Positions 1 to 8,230 are shown, counted from the first letter of the stretch. The stretch: 29,015 bases of DNA from Ephemerocybe angulata (GCA_013368325.1 JAACJK010000248.1:1-29015); one strand, 5' to 3'. Numbers and translations are program-made. The notes: generated from the letters alone by a model not told the origin.

Positions 1-45
1 AAAAAGGAAAAGGAAAAGAATAAATAGATCATCCAGGTCGTAACA
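1..45 (-). repeat. 3' LTR of element 1, partial (start of U3)
   Basis: The last 45 bases before the polypurine tract repeat at 6173-6217, with one difference at window position 1. Read on the minus strand, the LTR starts TGTTACGACC. The rest of this LTR is outside the window. Confidence 0.88.
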
Positions 46-57
46 TCACCCCCCTTT
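46..57 (-). other. Polypurine tract of element 1
   Basis: On the minus strand, AAAGGGGGGTGA directly precedes the TGTTAC start of the 3' LTR. A purine run at this position primes plus-strand DNA synthesis in LTR retrotransposons. A TGA in this tract (48-46) would also end one reading frame that continues from the C-terminus of pol (GIRHY...EDDEAKGG), so the original pol reading frame may have run right up to the LTR. Confidence 0.85.
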
Positions 58-118
58 AGCTTCGTCGTCCTCGACGATTTCAGCCTCTCTCCTCCTCGCT
101 CGGTAGTGTCGGATTCCT

Positions 119-685
119 TCAGTTTCCCATCTGTCCAGTCAAAGATCGCTCTCTTGTTCTCGGTAAGGTTCTCATAGGGATAAAGCGGAGTTGGTGTGGT
201 TGGATCCGTCTTGGTGCACTCGGGTGTTTTCGGTGGAAGTCAGCTATAGCATCCGCTGCGTTATCAACATTCCGTTCCGGTTCCCATGTTCGTTCTTCCT
301 CAGGGTATCCAGCCCACTCAACGAGGTAATGGAGCTTCCCTCTGATGAACTTTGAGTCGTGGATAGCTTCAACTTCGTATCGTTCCTCCGTTTCGTCAAC
401 AGGTGGTGGTGGCGGTGGCTTTTGTTGAGAGGGGAATTCGGGCTTTTTGAACGGAGTTAGGAGTGATTCGTTAAAGACAGGGTGGATGGATTTCCATTTC
501 GGAGGGAGTTGGAGTTGGTACGCAGATTGCCCGATCTTCTTGACAATGGGGAATGGACCATAACGTTTATCCGAGAGTTTCCGAGAAGGACGAGTGATTG
601 AGATGTTGGTTCCTTCAAGGTAAACCTTGTCACCAGGTTTGTAGTCTATGGCATCTCGGCGATGTCGGTCGTAGTTCTCCTTCAT
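119..685 (-). pseudogene. pol: Integrase C-terminus with GPY/F module and chromodomain (pol segment 5)
   Basis: This is the last conserved pol segment of element 1. Residues 1-80 are the integrase C-terminal region with the GPY/F-type motif (KRYGPF, residues 40-45). A proline run at 90-95 acts as a linker. Residues 103-151 form a chromodomain: Y103, W124 and Y127 are spaced 21 and 3 apart, exactly as the aromatic cage of HP1-type chromodomains that bind methylated H3K9. In fungal chromoviruses this domain is known to direct integration to heterochromatin. The frame overlaps the preceding segment by 4 bases (682-685) through a one-base shift at the GG of 706-707. After residue 170 the frame appears to slip again near 162-163, because the next frame reads a conserved-looking FDWTDGK tail. 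The true C-terminus therefore probably lies closer to the LTR than 119. The initial M is internal to pol, not a start. Confidence 0.9.
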
Positions 686-1203
686 TTTCTCAGCTGCTGC
701 CTTGAGGCTGAACGGGCATCCTCATGTACTTGCTTCATTCGCTCGGCAAACTGTTGCGCAGGCTCCGACTTTACACGTGTCCGGGCTTCTTTTCCTTTCC
801 AAGGGTGTTGTCCGGAGTTGAGGAAGAATGGGGAGTAGCCTGTTGCAGAGTGGACCTTGTCGTTGTACGAGAAGACTGCTAATGGAAGCCATTCTGCCCA
901 ATCATCCTGTCGTTCGCTGATGAAGAGTCGGAGATACTGTTCAAGCTCTTGGTTGATACGCTCGGTTTGTCCATCGGTTTGTGGGTGGAATGCAGTGGAT
1001 CGGTTGTGCTTTATTCCCAGAAGAAGAAGTAGATCTGTCATGAAGTTGGAGACGAACTGGGTTCCTCGATCACTGATGACCTTTTGGGGAAGACCGTGGT
1101 GTCGGAAAACATAGTCTCTGTATAGTTCGGCTACTCCTTTAGACGTCAGCTCGGTGGTTGTGGGTATGGCTTCGATCTTCTTGGAGAATCTGTCGACAAT
1201 CAC
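682..1203 (-). pseudogene. pol: Integrase catalytic core (pol segment 4)
   Basis: This is the rve-type integrase core of element 1. The second catalytic aspartate is D45 in VISDRGTQF and the glutamate is E81 in QTERINQELEQYL. The 35 residues between them give the classic D,D35E arrangement. The first catalytic aspartate is in the preceding segment (D590 of the 1200-3017 frame, SIDMIGPL). The strand transfer enzyme inserts the cDNA into chromosomal DNA. The apparent start at 1203 is not a real initiation site, because the frame is linked to the upstream one by a one-base shift near 1231-1232 and the overlap is only 4 bases. No stop codon interrupts the core and all catalytic residues are present. 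Confidence 0.92.
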
Positions 1204-3017
1204 AAGTATGGCATTACTCCCGTTGGACTCGGTAGTGGTCCGATCATATCGATAGAGACGATTTCCCAGGGCCTGGATGGAATCTCGTTTGGGACTAATG
1301 GGGCTGCTGGGGAAGTGCGTTTGGGTTTTGTCCTTTGACAGGCTTCACATCCTTCTACGTATCGTCGGATTGAGTCCTGGATCTTGGGCCACCAGTAGTT
1401 TCGAGTGATGAGTTCTCGGGTTTTGTACTGTCCCGGGTGTCCGGCGGTGGGGGCGTCATGGTGTTGTCTGATGATTTCTTCCCGCAGCTTCTTGTCTACT
1501 GGTACGTAAATCCGTCCTTTCCAGGTGATGATGCCATCTTCCGTTTCTTCCCATCCATCTTCCTTCTGTGAGAGCGCTTTTTCTACCGACTTGTCCCTAT
1601 TCCTGCACACCTTCAAGATCCGTCGCATGATGTCTTGGTCTGTTTCGATGGAAAGCGCTCGGAACCACTCGGATTTCAGGACCGTGACGTTTTCATTATC
1701 CTGTTCTCCTCTGTCATGGCCATCTCGTCTGGATAGGGCATCCGCCTTGGCCATGGTCCTCCCGGGTCGGTGATGGAGCGTGAAGTTGTAGTCCTGCATC
1801 TCAGTGGTCCATCTCGCTTGTCTCCGGTTGAGCTTCTGAGGCTTCCTAAAGTAGCTAAGGTTCTTGTGGTCTGTGTGACATTCGAAGATCTCCTCAGCTC
1901 CAAGTAGGTATTGTCTCCATTCGGATAGCGCAGTCATGATGGCGAGCAGTTCCTTATCGTAGATCTCATAGTTCCGCTCCGTTGGGTTAAGGGCATGCGA
2001 CAAGAATGCGATTGGTTTCCATTTCCCATCTAGCTGTTGCTGTGATAGGATGGCACCGATGGCGAAGTCTGATGCATCACATTCGATTCGGAATTTCCCT
2101 TTGTCGTTCGGCATGGTAAGTACAGGTGCCGTTGTGATTCTCCGTTTTATCTCCTTGAAGGCTTCCTCTTGCTCCTTTCCCCACTCCCATTCCTTCTTTC
2201 CCGTGAGTCCCGAGAGCGGTCTCGCTAGTCCTCCAAACCCTTCGATGAATCTTCGGTAGAAGTTGGCGAATCCCAAGAACTGCTGGACTCCTTTGACGGA
2301 TGTCGGAGCTGGCCAGTCTCTGACGGCTTTGACCTTTTCTGGATCCATGCGAACTTTGTTGTGGGAGACGATGACTCCAAGGTATTCGACTTCCGTTTGT
2401 TCAAAGGAGCACTTGTCAGGCTTGGCAAATAGCTTGTATCGCCGTAGCCTTTCCAGAACTTTGGTGACTAGTTTCCGATGTTCCTCCAGAGTGTCTGTGA
2501 AGATCAGGATGTCGTCCATGTAGATGACAACGTGTCCATCATTGATGAGATCTCTGAAGAGGGCGTTCATCATGGTCTGGAATGTGGCGGGTGAGTTCTT
2601 GAGACCGAAGAACATGACGAGGGGTTCAAACAGCCCACGGTTAGTGCGGAAGGCTGCTTTCCATTCATCTCCTTCTTTGATTCGGACGTTATTGAAACCC
2701 CATCGGATGTCGATCTTGGAATAGTACCGCGCTCCTCGGAGTTTGTCGATGAGTTCTTGGATGAGCGGAAGGGGATATCGATTGGTGATCGTAATCTCGT
2801 TCAACCGTCTGTAGTCCTGAACAGGTCGTAGGGTACCGTCTTTCTTTTTGACAAAGAAGAGGGGTGCTCCCATAGGTGATTTCGAGGGTCTGATCCTTCC
2901 TGTTTTGAGGTTCTCTTCCAGGAAAGCGTCTAGTTGCTTCTGCTCTTCTGGGTTCAGGGATAGATTCGACTGTCCATTACTTCCGCTCCGGGTATGAGTT
3001 CGATCGCATGATCCCAT
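1200..3017 (-). pseudogene. pol: Reverse transcriptase, RNase H and integrase zinc finger (pol segment 3)
   Basis: This 605-codon frame is pol from about residue 21 (LNPEEQKQ) onward; the first 20 residues are out-of-frame readthrough. Reverse transcriptase covers about 40-215, with catalytic aspartates D103 (SKIDIRWGFNN) and the YMDD box at 166-169. The connection region follows at about 215-300. RNase H has the acidic set D314 (ECDASDF), E356, D383 (HTDHKN) and D426 (KADALSRR). An HHCC zinc-binding integrase domain has H520, H527, C557 and C560, followed by the first core aspartate D590. Together these copy the RNA genome into DNA, remove RNA and begin integration. Both ends are joined to neighbouring frames by one-base shifts (C run at 2957-2959 on the coding strand, and near 1231-1232). 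Catalytic residues are intact, which argues against long decay. Confidence 0.95.
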
Positions 3018-3319
3018 GCTCGCCTTGGAGGGAGTTCATCAAAGGCTTCCTTTGAGAAGACGTCCTTGAAGCCATGATAGCATTTCGGGACTACTTCTTC
3101 AAATGTGCGTTCTTTGGTTGCCTTGTGCTTGGTTTCGGCAATCTTAGAGGCGGTGGTTTGGAAAGCCCTTATCTTGATTTCTCCTTGGATATCGATGGCT
3201 AGCAGTCGATCTCCGACTTCGATCTCTTCCCATTTGATCTCGTCTGATTCGGGGTCACCAGTTATGAGCGGCGTGCATTCGAGGGGCATCGGTTGAATAA
3301 GATCTCTTTCTTCTGCCAA
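2954..3319 (-). pseudogene. pol: Protease-RT linker and RT N-terminus (pol segment 2)
   Basis: From about residue 11 (PLECTPLITG) the frame is the bridge between protease and reverse transcriptase of element 1. It ends in the conserved stretch FDELPPRRAWDHAIELIPG, which precedes RT in Ty3/gypsy polyproteins. It overlaps the protease frame at 3262-3319 and the RT frame at 2954-3017. In both overlaps the homology passes from one frame to the next at a short run of C on the coding strand (3283-3286 and 2957-2959). I see no independent start; this is a fragment of the polyprotein. Confidence 0.85.
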
Positions 3320-3969
3320 TCGATAGAGGGGTTGTGCTTCTCCAGCCAGTCCATTCCTAGGAAGATCTTCGACTTGTCAAGGTTCGAAACAGCTAGCTCA
3401 ATGCGTTCCGTGTGGTCCTTGATTTTGATGAAGAGTTCCACTACTTCGGTAATGGGTCCGTTGTTGTTTGGACTTCCATCAGCATTATAGACTGGTATAG
3501 GAAGGGGTAGCTGCCGCGTGTTGATCCCTTCTTCTTTGACGAATGCAGCATCGATACAACTTCCGGTAGACCCACAATCGATAAGACCTTCGATAGAGAA
3601 GCTTCGCTTATCATCGCGCGTGCTTGCGACAATGTTGGCTGTAAGCTGTCTGTCCGTCCTTAAACTCCTTATGTATTGTTTGGGAGTTGCAAGACCGTTC
3701 AGTGCTTCTACTACTTCGGTGTCTGTGAGCTTTCGGAGTTTGGCAACGAGTTCATCTCCTACTTCTCGGACCTTCTTGTGATGTGTCCATGCAAGAAGAA
3801 GTCCTACTGCTCGATCGGGGCTATCATCAAGTCGCTGTGCGACCCATTCTGCCGTTCCTGGTTTTCCTTTCTTTCCTTTAAATCTGCCCTGGTTCTCTGA
3901 TTCTTCGTCGAAATATAATTTATTGGGGATGGGGCATATTACGTCGGGTATCAGAATCTGAGAGTCCAT
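3262..3969 (-). pseudogene. pol: Retropepsin-like aspartic protease (pol segment 1)
   Basis: This is the protease part of the element 1 polyprotein. The active-site loop is LIDCGSTGSCID with the catalytic D131. The usual DSG/DTG triad is DCG here, with S134 next. FLGMDWLEKHNP (about 203-213) is the conserved C-terminal protease strand of Ty3/gypsy elements. The first 115 residues are a gag-pol spacer with no clear motif. The same frame is open upstream of the ATG at 3969, back into the end of gag, so synthesis probably proceeds by frameshifting from gag rather than initiation at this ATG. At the other end, homology leaves the frame at a C run (3283-3286). Confidence 0.88.
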
Positions 3970-4001
3970 GACCAGCTCGCTTGGGCGTTCGAGTGGTCCC
4001 T

Positions 4002-4010
4002 TTAAAAATC
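4002..4010 (-). promoter_or_regulatory. Candidate -1 ribosomal frameshift site at the gag-pol junction
   Basis: The last gag codons are GAT TTT TAA. The protease frame is -1 relative to gag and is open across the stop (GGA TTT TTA AAG). A tRNA on TTT could slip back one base on the five-T run while the TAA stop is in the A site. This fits the -1 gag-pol arrangement of many Ty3/gypsy elements. It is not a perfect X XXY YYZ heptamer. Since all other pol breaks shift in the same direction, a missing base is an alternative. Confidence 0.45.
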
Positions 4011-5156
4011 CTTCAACTTGGCTTTGAGGGCCTCAATCTCGGATTCGGGCATAGCGGAAAGGTCGAAGTCGTTGACGCGGGTGTACTGGGGAGGGGCAGT
4101 GGTGTCTTTGGCGAATGGGGCAAAGGGCTTCTTGTTGGGGGACTTGCAGTCGGCAATCTTGTGTCCTTTGGCCTTGCAGTAGGCGCAGCTGACGTCGGGT
4201 ACAGCCTGCCTGCAGGAGTCGGATCGGTGACCGGGTTTCCCACAAGTGTAGCAGATGAGAGGGGAGCGATTGCGATCTATGTCCATGGCGTTGGGGTCGC
4301 GAGCCGGGGTTGTGGCATAGTGCGTGGGTCGATTGTTCTCCCTTGGAGTCCATCTCCTTTGGGTGGTCTGTTCATTGTTTCGTTCTCCTTTTGATAGGCG
4401 GAACTGTCTGTCCAGGGTGCATGCCTTCTTGGCCCAATCATCCAGTGTCGTAGGCATCGGGATCAGTCCATAGATCTTATCCCTGAGTGCCTTGTTCAGT
4501 CCTCGCTTGTATTCGGCAAGCATGGCCGGTTCATTATATCCAGACTGGGTCGAGTATCCCTGGAAGAGGATAGTATACTCTTCGCAGGTGGAGCTGCCTT
4601 GGACCAGGGTGCGCATCTTGTCAATGGCGGCTTCCGAGACGTTCTGGATGACGAAGTGGCTGTTGAACGTAACGACGAATTGCTTCCAGTTCTTGAAGTA
4701 GGTCGGTTCGTCAGCTGTCGGTTCGTGGTTCCTCATGAAAGTTCTCTGGCTGTCCGCCCAATGACTGGCCATGTCGTTGGTTCCTCCTTTGATCTTGGAA
4801 AGGGCGAAAATGATCCGTTGCTTTGCGTCGTCGACTTCCATGATGTCGTAGTACATTTCCAGTTCTGCAATGAAGCCTCCTGCTCTTTCAGGAGCTCCAT
4901 TGAATTCTTTCGGGGGGTCGGGTTTCAGTTTCTTGAGCGCAGAAGTGGCTCGTTGCTTGGCAAGTTCCTCGGCGAGTTGGGTCTGTCTTTGGGTGAGGAC
5001 GGCCTGTTCATCGGAGGCTGCAGCGAGGTTGGTTGCTGCAGTGGAGAGTTGTGTGGTGCTTCGGTCGAAGGTTGTTGCAAAGGAGGCGACGATACTTCCA
5101 AGATTGGTCATAGTCGATGCCAGGGTGGCCATAGCGGCTTGGAGGGCTTCTGCCAT
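4002..5156 (-). CDS. gag: Gag polyprotein with two zinc knuckles (element 1)
   Basis: An intact 384-residue Gag protein starts at ATG 5156-5154 and ends at TAA 4004-4002. Residues 1-75 are rich in A, T, S and Q and likely helical. About 80-250 match the layout of a retrotransposon capsid domain (PPKEFNG followed by conserved W and F positions such as SHWADSQRTF and YFKNWKQF). Two CCHC zinc knuckles follow: C302-X2-C-X4-H-X4-C315 (CYTCGKPGHRSDSC) and C324-X2-C-X4-H-X4-C337 (CAYCKAKGHKIADC). They bind the element RNA during assembly of virus-like particles. The start is the first in-frame ATG after the leader. This is the only frame of the element that is unbroken throughout, and it is followed directly by the protease frame in -1 phase. 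Confidence 0.93.
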   Translation of the reverse strand: MAEALQAAMATLASTMTNLGSIVASFATTFDRSTTQLSTAATNLAAASDEQAVLTQRQTQLAEELAKQRATSALKKLKPDPPKEFNGAPERAGGFIAELEMYYDIMEVDDAKQRIIFALSKIKGGTNDMASHWADSQRTFMRNHEPTADEPTYFKNWKQFVVTFNSHFVIQNVSEAAIDKMRTLVQGSSTCEEYTILFQGYSTQSGYNEPAMLAEYKRGLNKALRDKIYGLIPMPTTLDDWAKKACTLDRQFRLSKGERNNEQTTQRRWTPRENNRPTHYATTPARDPNAMDIDRNRSPLICYTCGKPGHRSDSCRQAVPDVSCAYCKAKGHKIADCKSPNKKPFAPFAKDTTAPPQYTRVNDFDLSAMPESEIEALKAKLKDF

Positions 5157-5881
5157 GATAGGCGATGTGGGATAGGGGGTTGCTTGTGCGGATACTCGGT
5201 CCGATCCTATGCGTCAGGCTGCAGGATATACCGTACAGTCTACGCAATGCAATTTGCTTGAGGTCGTGGAGATCGAGTTGCTATCTCCGAGATGGCGACT
5301 CTTACGGAATGTGTCTACGTAGACTAGAGTGACCGTTGACAAACTACAAAGGGCCTAATTGGGCAAGAGAAAAGGGGTAAAAGGGGAATTTGTAAACTAA
5401 GCCCGAGCCGTAGCTCTTGATCGCTCTGAGTACCGGTTACCAGGTCCTTAGCTTCCCGTTATCGAAGATCACAACGAACGGGGAAGATCAGAAGTCTGGG
5501 CCTCTCACAGTGGGGCTTCTACGCTACGTGCTTAAGACCTAAAGTCTCGCGCTCTCCAAGGTGCTGCCTCCTACAGAGGGGCGTTGCTTGGGATAAAAGA
5601 GGATAGTGTGAAAATGGAATAAGGGAACACACGCCTAGGCGCGGGCAAGGTTTGATGGTTGTTGAGAGTGGTGATGGCGTCGAGGATCGAGGTGATCGGC
5701 GACGAAGGAAGTCTTTAGCTATTGTCAGCGAACGACCAGTCTGGTGCGCTGCTAACCCTAACTTAGGACAGAAGACGAGAGAGAGAGAAAAGAGATAAGA
5801 GAATCAAGGCGAGAGACTTGTAGACAAGGCCGTGATATTGACCAGCTAAAGACTGGGGAAATACAGTGAGGTCTACCTAGG

Positions 5882-5888
5882 TTATATA
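5882..5888 (-). promoter_or_regulatory. TATA box in the 5' LTR of element 1
   Basis: TATATAA on the minus strand lies about 330 bases inside the LTR edge, so U3 would run from 6217 to about 5880, with transcription expected to start some 25-35 bases downstream (near 5855). This is inferred from position and motif only. Confidence 0.55.
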
Positions 5889-6092
5889 CTGCTATGCTTC
5901 GTGACTGTGACGTGACTATGGCTATACGAGGCTGTACATACTGTGCAGAAGCTGTGGAACGCTATGTAAGGAATGACCGTGTATGAGTCGAAGAGCTGTG
6001 CGAGTGCTGTGCATATGATGTCATGCTGACTGAGGTGCTGACTGATGCTGTGTTGGTCCCGTGATGTAACAGGTGACCTGTGCATGTGATCG

Positions 6093-6110
6093 CACGTGCT
6101 GTGTCACGTG
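6093..6110. promoter_or_regulatory. Paired CACGTG motifs in U3 of element 1
   Basis: Two CACGTG palindromes (6093-6098 and 6105-6110) sit in GATCGCACGTG and CACGTGATC, forming a near-inverted repeat about 210 bases upstream of the TATA box. CACGTG is the core site of bHLH factors such as Cbf1-type proteins, so this could be an LTR enhancer. No functional evidence is available. Confidence 0.35.
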
Positions 6111-6219
6111 ATCGAGACGCGTCTTGTAATAATAGAAAAGTAGAGAAATGAAAGACGAGAAATAAAGAAAAAGAAAAGGAAAAGGAAAAGAATAAATAGA
6201 TCATCCAGGTCGTAACATC

Positions 6220-7617
6220 CTCTTACCTGACCCAACACGCCCCTTCCAAATCGAAGCAGATGCTTCCAAACATGCCTCGGGAGCTGTGCTGACTCAGTTG
6301 GATGACAACGGTGCTCGCCATCCAGTATGCTTCCTTTCCCAGACCTTCAATTCCGCCGAACGCAACTACGAGATCTACGACAGAGAACTGCTGGCCATTG
6401 TCAGAGCCCTTGAAGCATGGCGCCATTTCATCCAAGGATCTCCTTTCGTCACCACCATCTACTCCGACCATCAGAATCTACTCTATTGGAAAAACCCACA
6501 GAAACTAAGTCCCCGCCAGAGCCGAGCCTTTCTCACCCTGTCTAAATACGACTTCGAGCTGAAACACCAACCGGGATCCAAGATGTACCAATCCGACGCA
6601 CTCTCCCGACGACCCGACCTGTGCCAAGATGATGGAGAACAAGAAGAAGTTACAATGCTACCACCAGAACTATTCGTGAACCTCATCGACACAGTCCTCC
6701 AAGACGAAATCCTGCAGAAGACGACCTCCGACCCTAATGTTACCCAAACCCTTCAACTTCTCCTTAACTACAATCCATCAATCCATCGGAAAGACCTGAA
6801 AGATTGGACAATCGAGACAAAAGATGGTGGCCACATACTGTTCCGACTCGGAAAAGCTTACGTACCGGACGACCCCGAACTCCGACGCAAGATTGTGCGT
6901 GCCCATCACGACTCCCCCACCATTGGCCACCCTGGAGGACTAGGCACCTTCAACGCCGTCCGCGAAAACTATTGGTGGCCAGCCATGAGGATTTTCATAA
7001 AGTCTTTTGTCGAAGGATGTGCCCAGTGTCAGCAATTCAAGATTAATCGCCAACCCACGAAGCCGACTCTTTTACCCATCACTGCCCCGGAAAGCAACAG
7101 ACCATTCACACAGCTATGCATGGATTTTATCACCGATCTCCCTCCATCCAACGGCTTCGACTCAATCATGGTCGTGGTCGACCATGGCCTTTCGAAGGGG
7201 GTAGTTTTCGAACCCTGCAACAAGACCATCACATCAGATCAAGCCGCTGAAGTTCTGACACGCCGGATCTTTACCAATTACGGCCTACCTGACAAGATCA
7301 TCTCTGACAGAGGCCCCCAATTCGCTGCAAAGACATTCAGAGACCTCCTGACCCGCCTCGGAATCGACTCCTCTCTCTCCACCGCCTTCCACCCACAAAC
7401 CGACGGAGGTACAGAACGAGTGAATCAAGAACAGCCTGGCCACCTTCGGCAAGGTCCACACAAGGGACCTCTCCACTGTCCAGAGAGCCGAGAGGAAAGG
7501 AATCTCCTGCTCATCCTGCCACAGGCCAGGCCACAAGAGCTGCGACCACGTTGGTTGGATATGCCGACACTGCTGCAAGAAAGCCCCCAACCACCTGCCG
7601 TGGGAATGCCCCCGTAA
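6220..7617 (+). pseudogene. pol: Truncated Ty3/gypsy pol: RNase H and integrase (element 2)
   Basis: The frame is open from the nested insertion point (6218) to a stop at 7615-7617. RNase H has its acidic residues in IEADASKHASG, YEIYDRELLAI, YSDHQNLLY and SDALSRR. The integrase zinc finger has HHDSPTIGHPG and CAQC (HHCC). The core has D in CMDFITDLPPSNG, D in IISDRGPQF and E in GGTERVNQE. VVVDHGLSKGV is a form I associate with elements of mushroom-forming fungi. Homology stops exactly after TERVNQE (about 7429). The last 60 or so residues are out-of-frame reading of a different sequence, so the rest of the integrase C-terminus is absent. It is 5'-truncated by element 1 and 3'-truncated by a recombination or deletion, hence a pseudogene. 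Confidence 0.9.
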
Positions 7618-7822
7618 ACCTACGAACAAGAAGGCTGCCCGTCGTCTTGCGAAACTCAGAGACAACGGCTGGGGACCCAACTGCTCCCCAGGATGGGGAG
7701 GAGAGAAGTACATAGCCGACTACGACAACGCCCGCCATGATGCCGACTACCAGAACTGGCACTACGACAACGACCACGACGACTGGCAGGGCACCGACGC
7801 CGAATGGAACATGTGCACTTAG
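7424..7822 (+). pseudogene. Gag-like zinc-knuckle tail joined to integrase
   Basis: A different frame opens right after a TGA at 7421-7423 and runs 132 codons to TAG 7820-7822. It is the C-terminal part of a nucleocapsid-like protein. It has one cysteine/histidine cluster CSSCHRPGHKSC (residues 29-40, CX2CX4HX2C), a second from C47, C50, H57 and C62 (CRHC...NHLPWEC), a basic patch (about 63-79) and an acidic, aromatic-rich tail. No ATG precedes the clusters, so it is a fragment. It sits only 24 bases before the polypurine tract, where a gag tail is not expected in an ordinary Ty3/gypsy element. It may come from a non-autonomous gag-only LTR element that recombined with element 2. The origin of the frame is inferred from its motifs, not from a database match. 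Confidence 0.65.
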
Positions 7823-7846
7823 TCTTCGATGCTGGGCATCGACGAT

Positions 7847-7859
7847 AAGAAGGGGGTAA
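7847..7859 (+). other. Polypurine tract of element 2
   Basis: AAGAAGGGGGTAA directly precedes the TGTTACG start of the 3' LTR at 7860, the position required for plus-strand primer formation. Confidence 0.8.
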
Positions 7860-8230
7860 TGTTACGCTCCGCTCCACAATTTTCTCTCTTGTGACTCGTA
7901 TCGACTCGTAGTGACTGTTTTAGACTATTTTTAGTGCGCAGTTGCACAGCAACTGCGCTTCGACTCATTTCGACTTATTTCGACTCATGTACGACGACGC
8001 GCAGCCTTATTGCTGCGTCTTGACGACTTCTGACTCATAGCTACTCATGTACGCCTTAGTACTTATACCCAGTAGCTACAGCCCTGTCCCTTAGCTTGTT
8101 ATTGGTTATTCAACCCCTTTGTCCCCTTTTCTCTTTTGACTTGCGAGTGCCGCCTCGCTTGCTCATCGTCACTCGATCAACTCAGCCATCGACAGACACT
8201 TGCCCACCTCTGTCGACGACGGTCGTAACA
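7860..8230 (+). repeat. 3' LTR of element 2 (371 bp)
   Basis: It starts TGTTACG after the polypurine tract and ends CGTAACA, so the two ends form a 7-bp terminal inverted repeat with TG...CA borders. It contains no ORF of note. It holds two hairpins (7936-7958 and about 7996-8019) and repeated GACTCRT-like words. The next base (8231) is inside a minisatellite monomer. The partner 5' LTR is not in the window, so the age cannot be estimated. Confidence 0.85.
7936..7958. other. Perfect hairpin in the element 2 LTR
   Basis: GCGCAGTTGC, a 3-base loop ACA, then GCAACTGCGC form a perfect 10-bp stem. A second, imperfect hairpin lies at 7996-8019 (CGCAGC, loop CTTATT, GCTGCG). If transcribed in R/U5 these could be RNA structures used in packaging or 3'-end formation, but this is inference. 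Confidence 0.6.

Larger units (their letters stand above)
1..6217 (-). mobile_element. Ty3/gypsy LTR retrotransposon with chromodomain (element 1)
   Basis: On the minus strand the order is 5' LTR (right edge at 6217), leader, gag (5156-4002), then pol with protease, reverse transcriptase, RNase H, integrase and chromodomain (about 4013-119), a polypurine tract (57-46) and the first 45 bases of the 3' LTR (45-1). Protease-RT-RH-IN is the Ty3/gypsy order, and the C-terminal chromodomain places it among the chromoviruses. The two LTR ends can be compared only over 45 bp (1-45 against 6173-6217). They match at 44 positions and both end in GTAACA on the plus strand, which suggests a young insertion. 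Flanking sequence at 6218 is the pol of another element, so this copy is nested. The far end of the 3' LTR and the target-site duplication lie left of the window. Pol is broken by several one-base shifts, so the copy as written is not a simple intact element. Confidence 0.93.
5157..6217 (-). repeat. 5' LTR plus untranslated leader of element 1
   Basis: This gene-free kilobase lies between the gag start and the junction with element 2. The outer LTR edge is certain (6217, TGTTACGACC on the minus strand, shared with 1-45). The inner edge and the primer binding site could not be placed, because only 45 bp of the other LTR are present and I found no convincing tRNA 3'-end match. The part near 6121-6200 is a purine-rich tract with an AAAGG-like pattern. 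A GA-rich run lies near 5772-5800. Confidence 0.7.
6218..8230 (+). mobile_element. Second Ty3/gypsy element, 3' part (element 2), split by element 1
   Basis: Plus-strand pol homology begins at the first bases after the LTR of element 1 (LLPDPTRPFQIEADAS from 6220), with no start codon or 5' sequence. The host site of element 1 was therefore inside the RT/RNase H junction of this element. RNase H and integrase follow, then a gag-like zinc-knuckle tail, a polypurine tract (7847-7859) and a complete 3' LTR (7860-8230). The missing 5' LTR, gag, protease and RT should lie left of the window unless they were lost. The right end abuts the minisatellite without any gap. Confidence 0.88.

Noticed and set aside
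857..1114. Opposite-strand frames over gag and pol (for example 857-1114, 4599-5261) and frames opposite integrase of element 2 (7285-7877)
   Set aside because: They are antisense to well-supported gag and pol domains and have no recognisable domain of their own.
5400..5760. Primer binding site for a tRNA and inner edge of the 5' LTR of element 1
   Set aside because: I looked for a tRNA 3' end (…CCA) followed by TG on the plus strand; candidates such as GGTTACCA near 5440 and GAACGACCA near 5730 lacked a matching LTR border, so no call was made.
5754..5761. Second telomere-like motif (AACCCTAA) in the leader/LTR of element 1
   Set aside because: Only one repeat unit, inside element sequence and not at a boundary; expected by chance.
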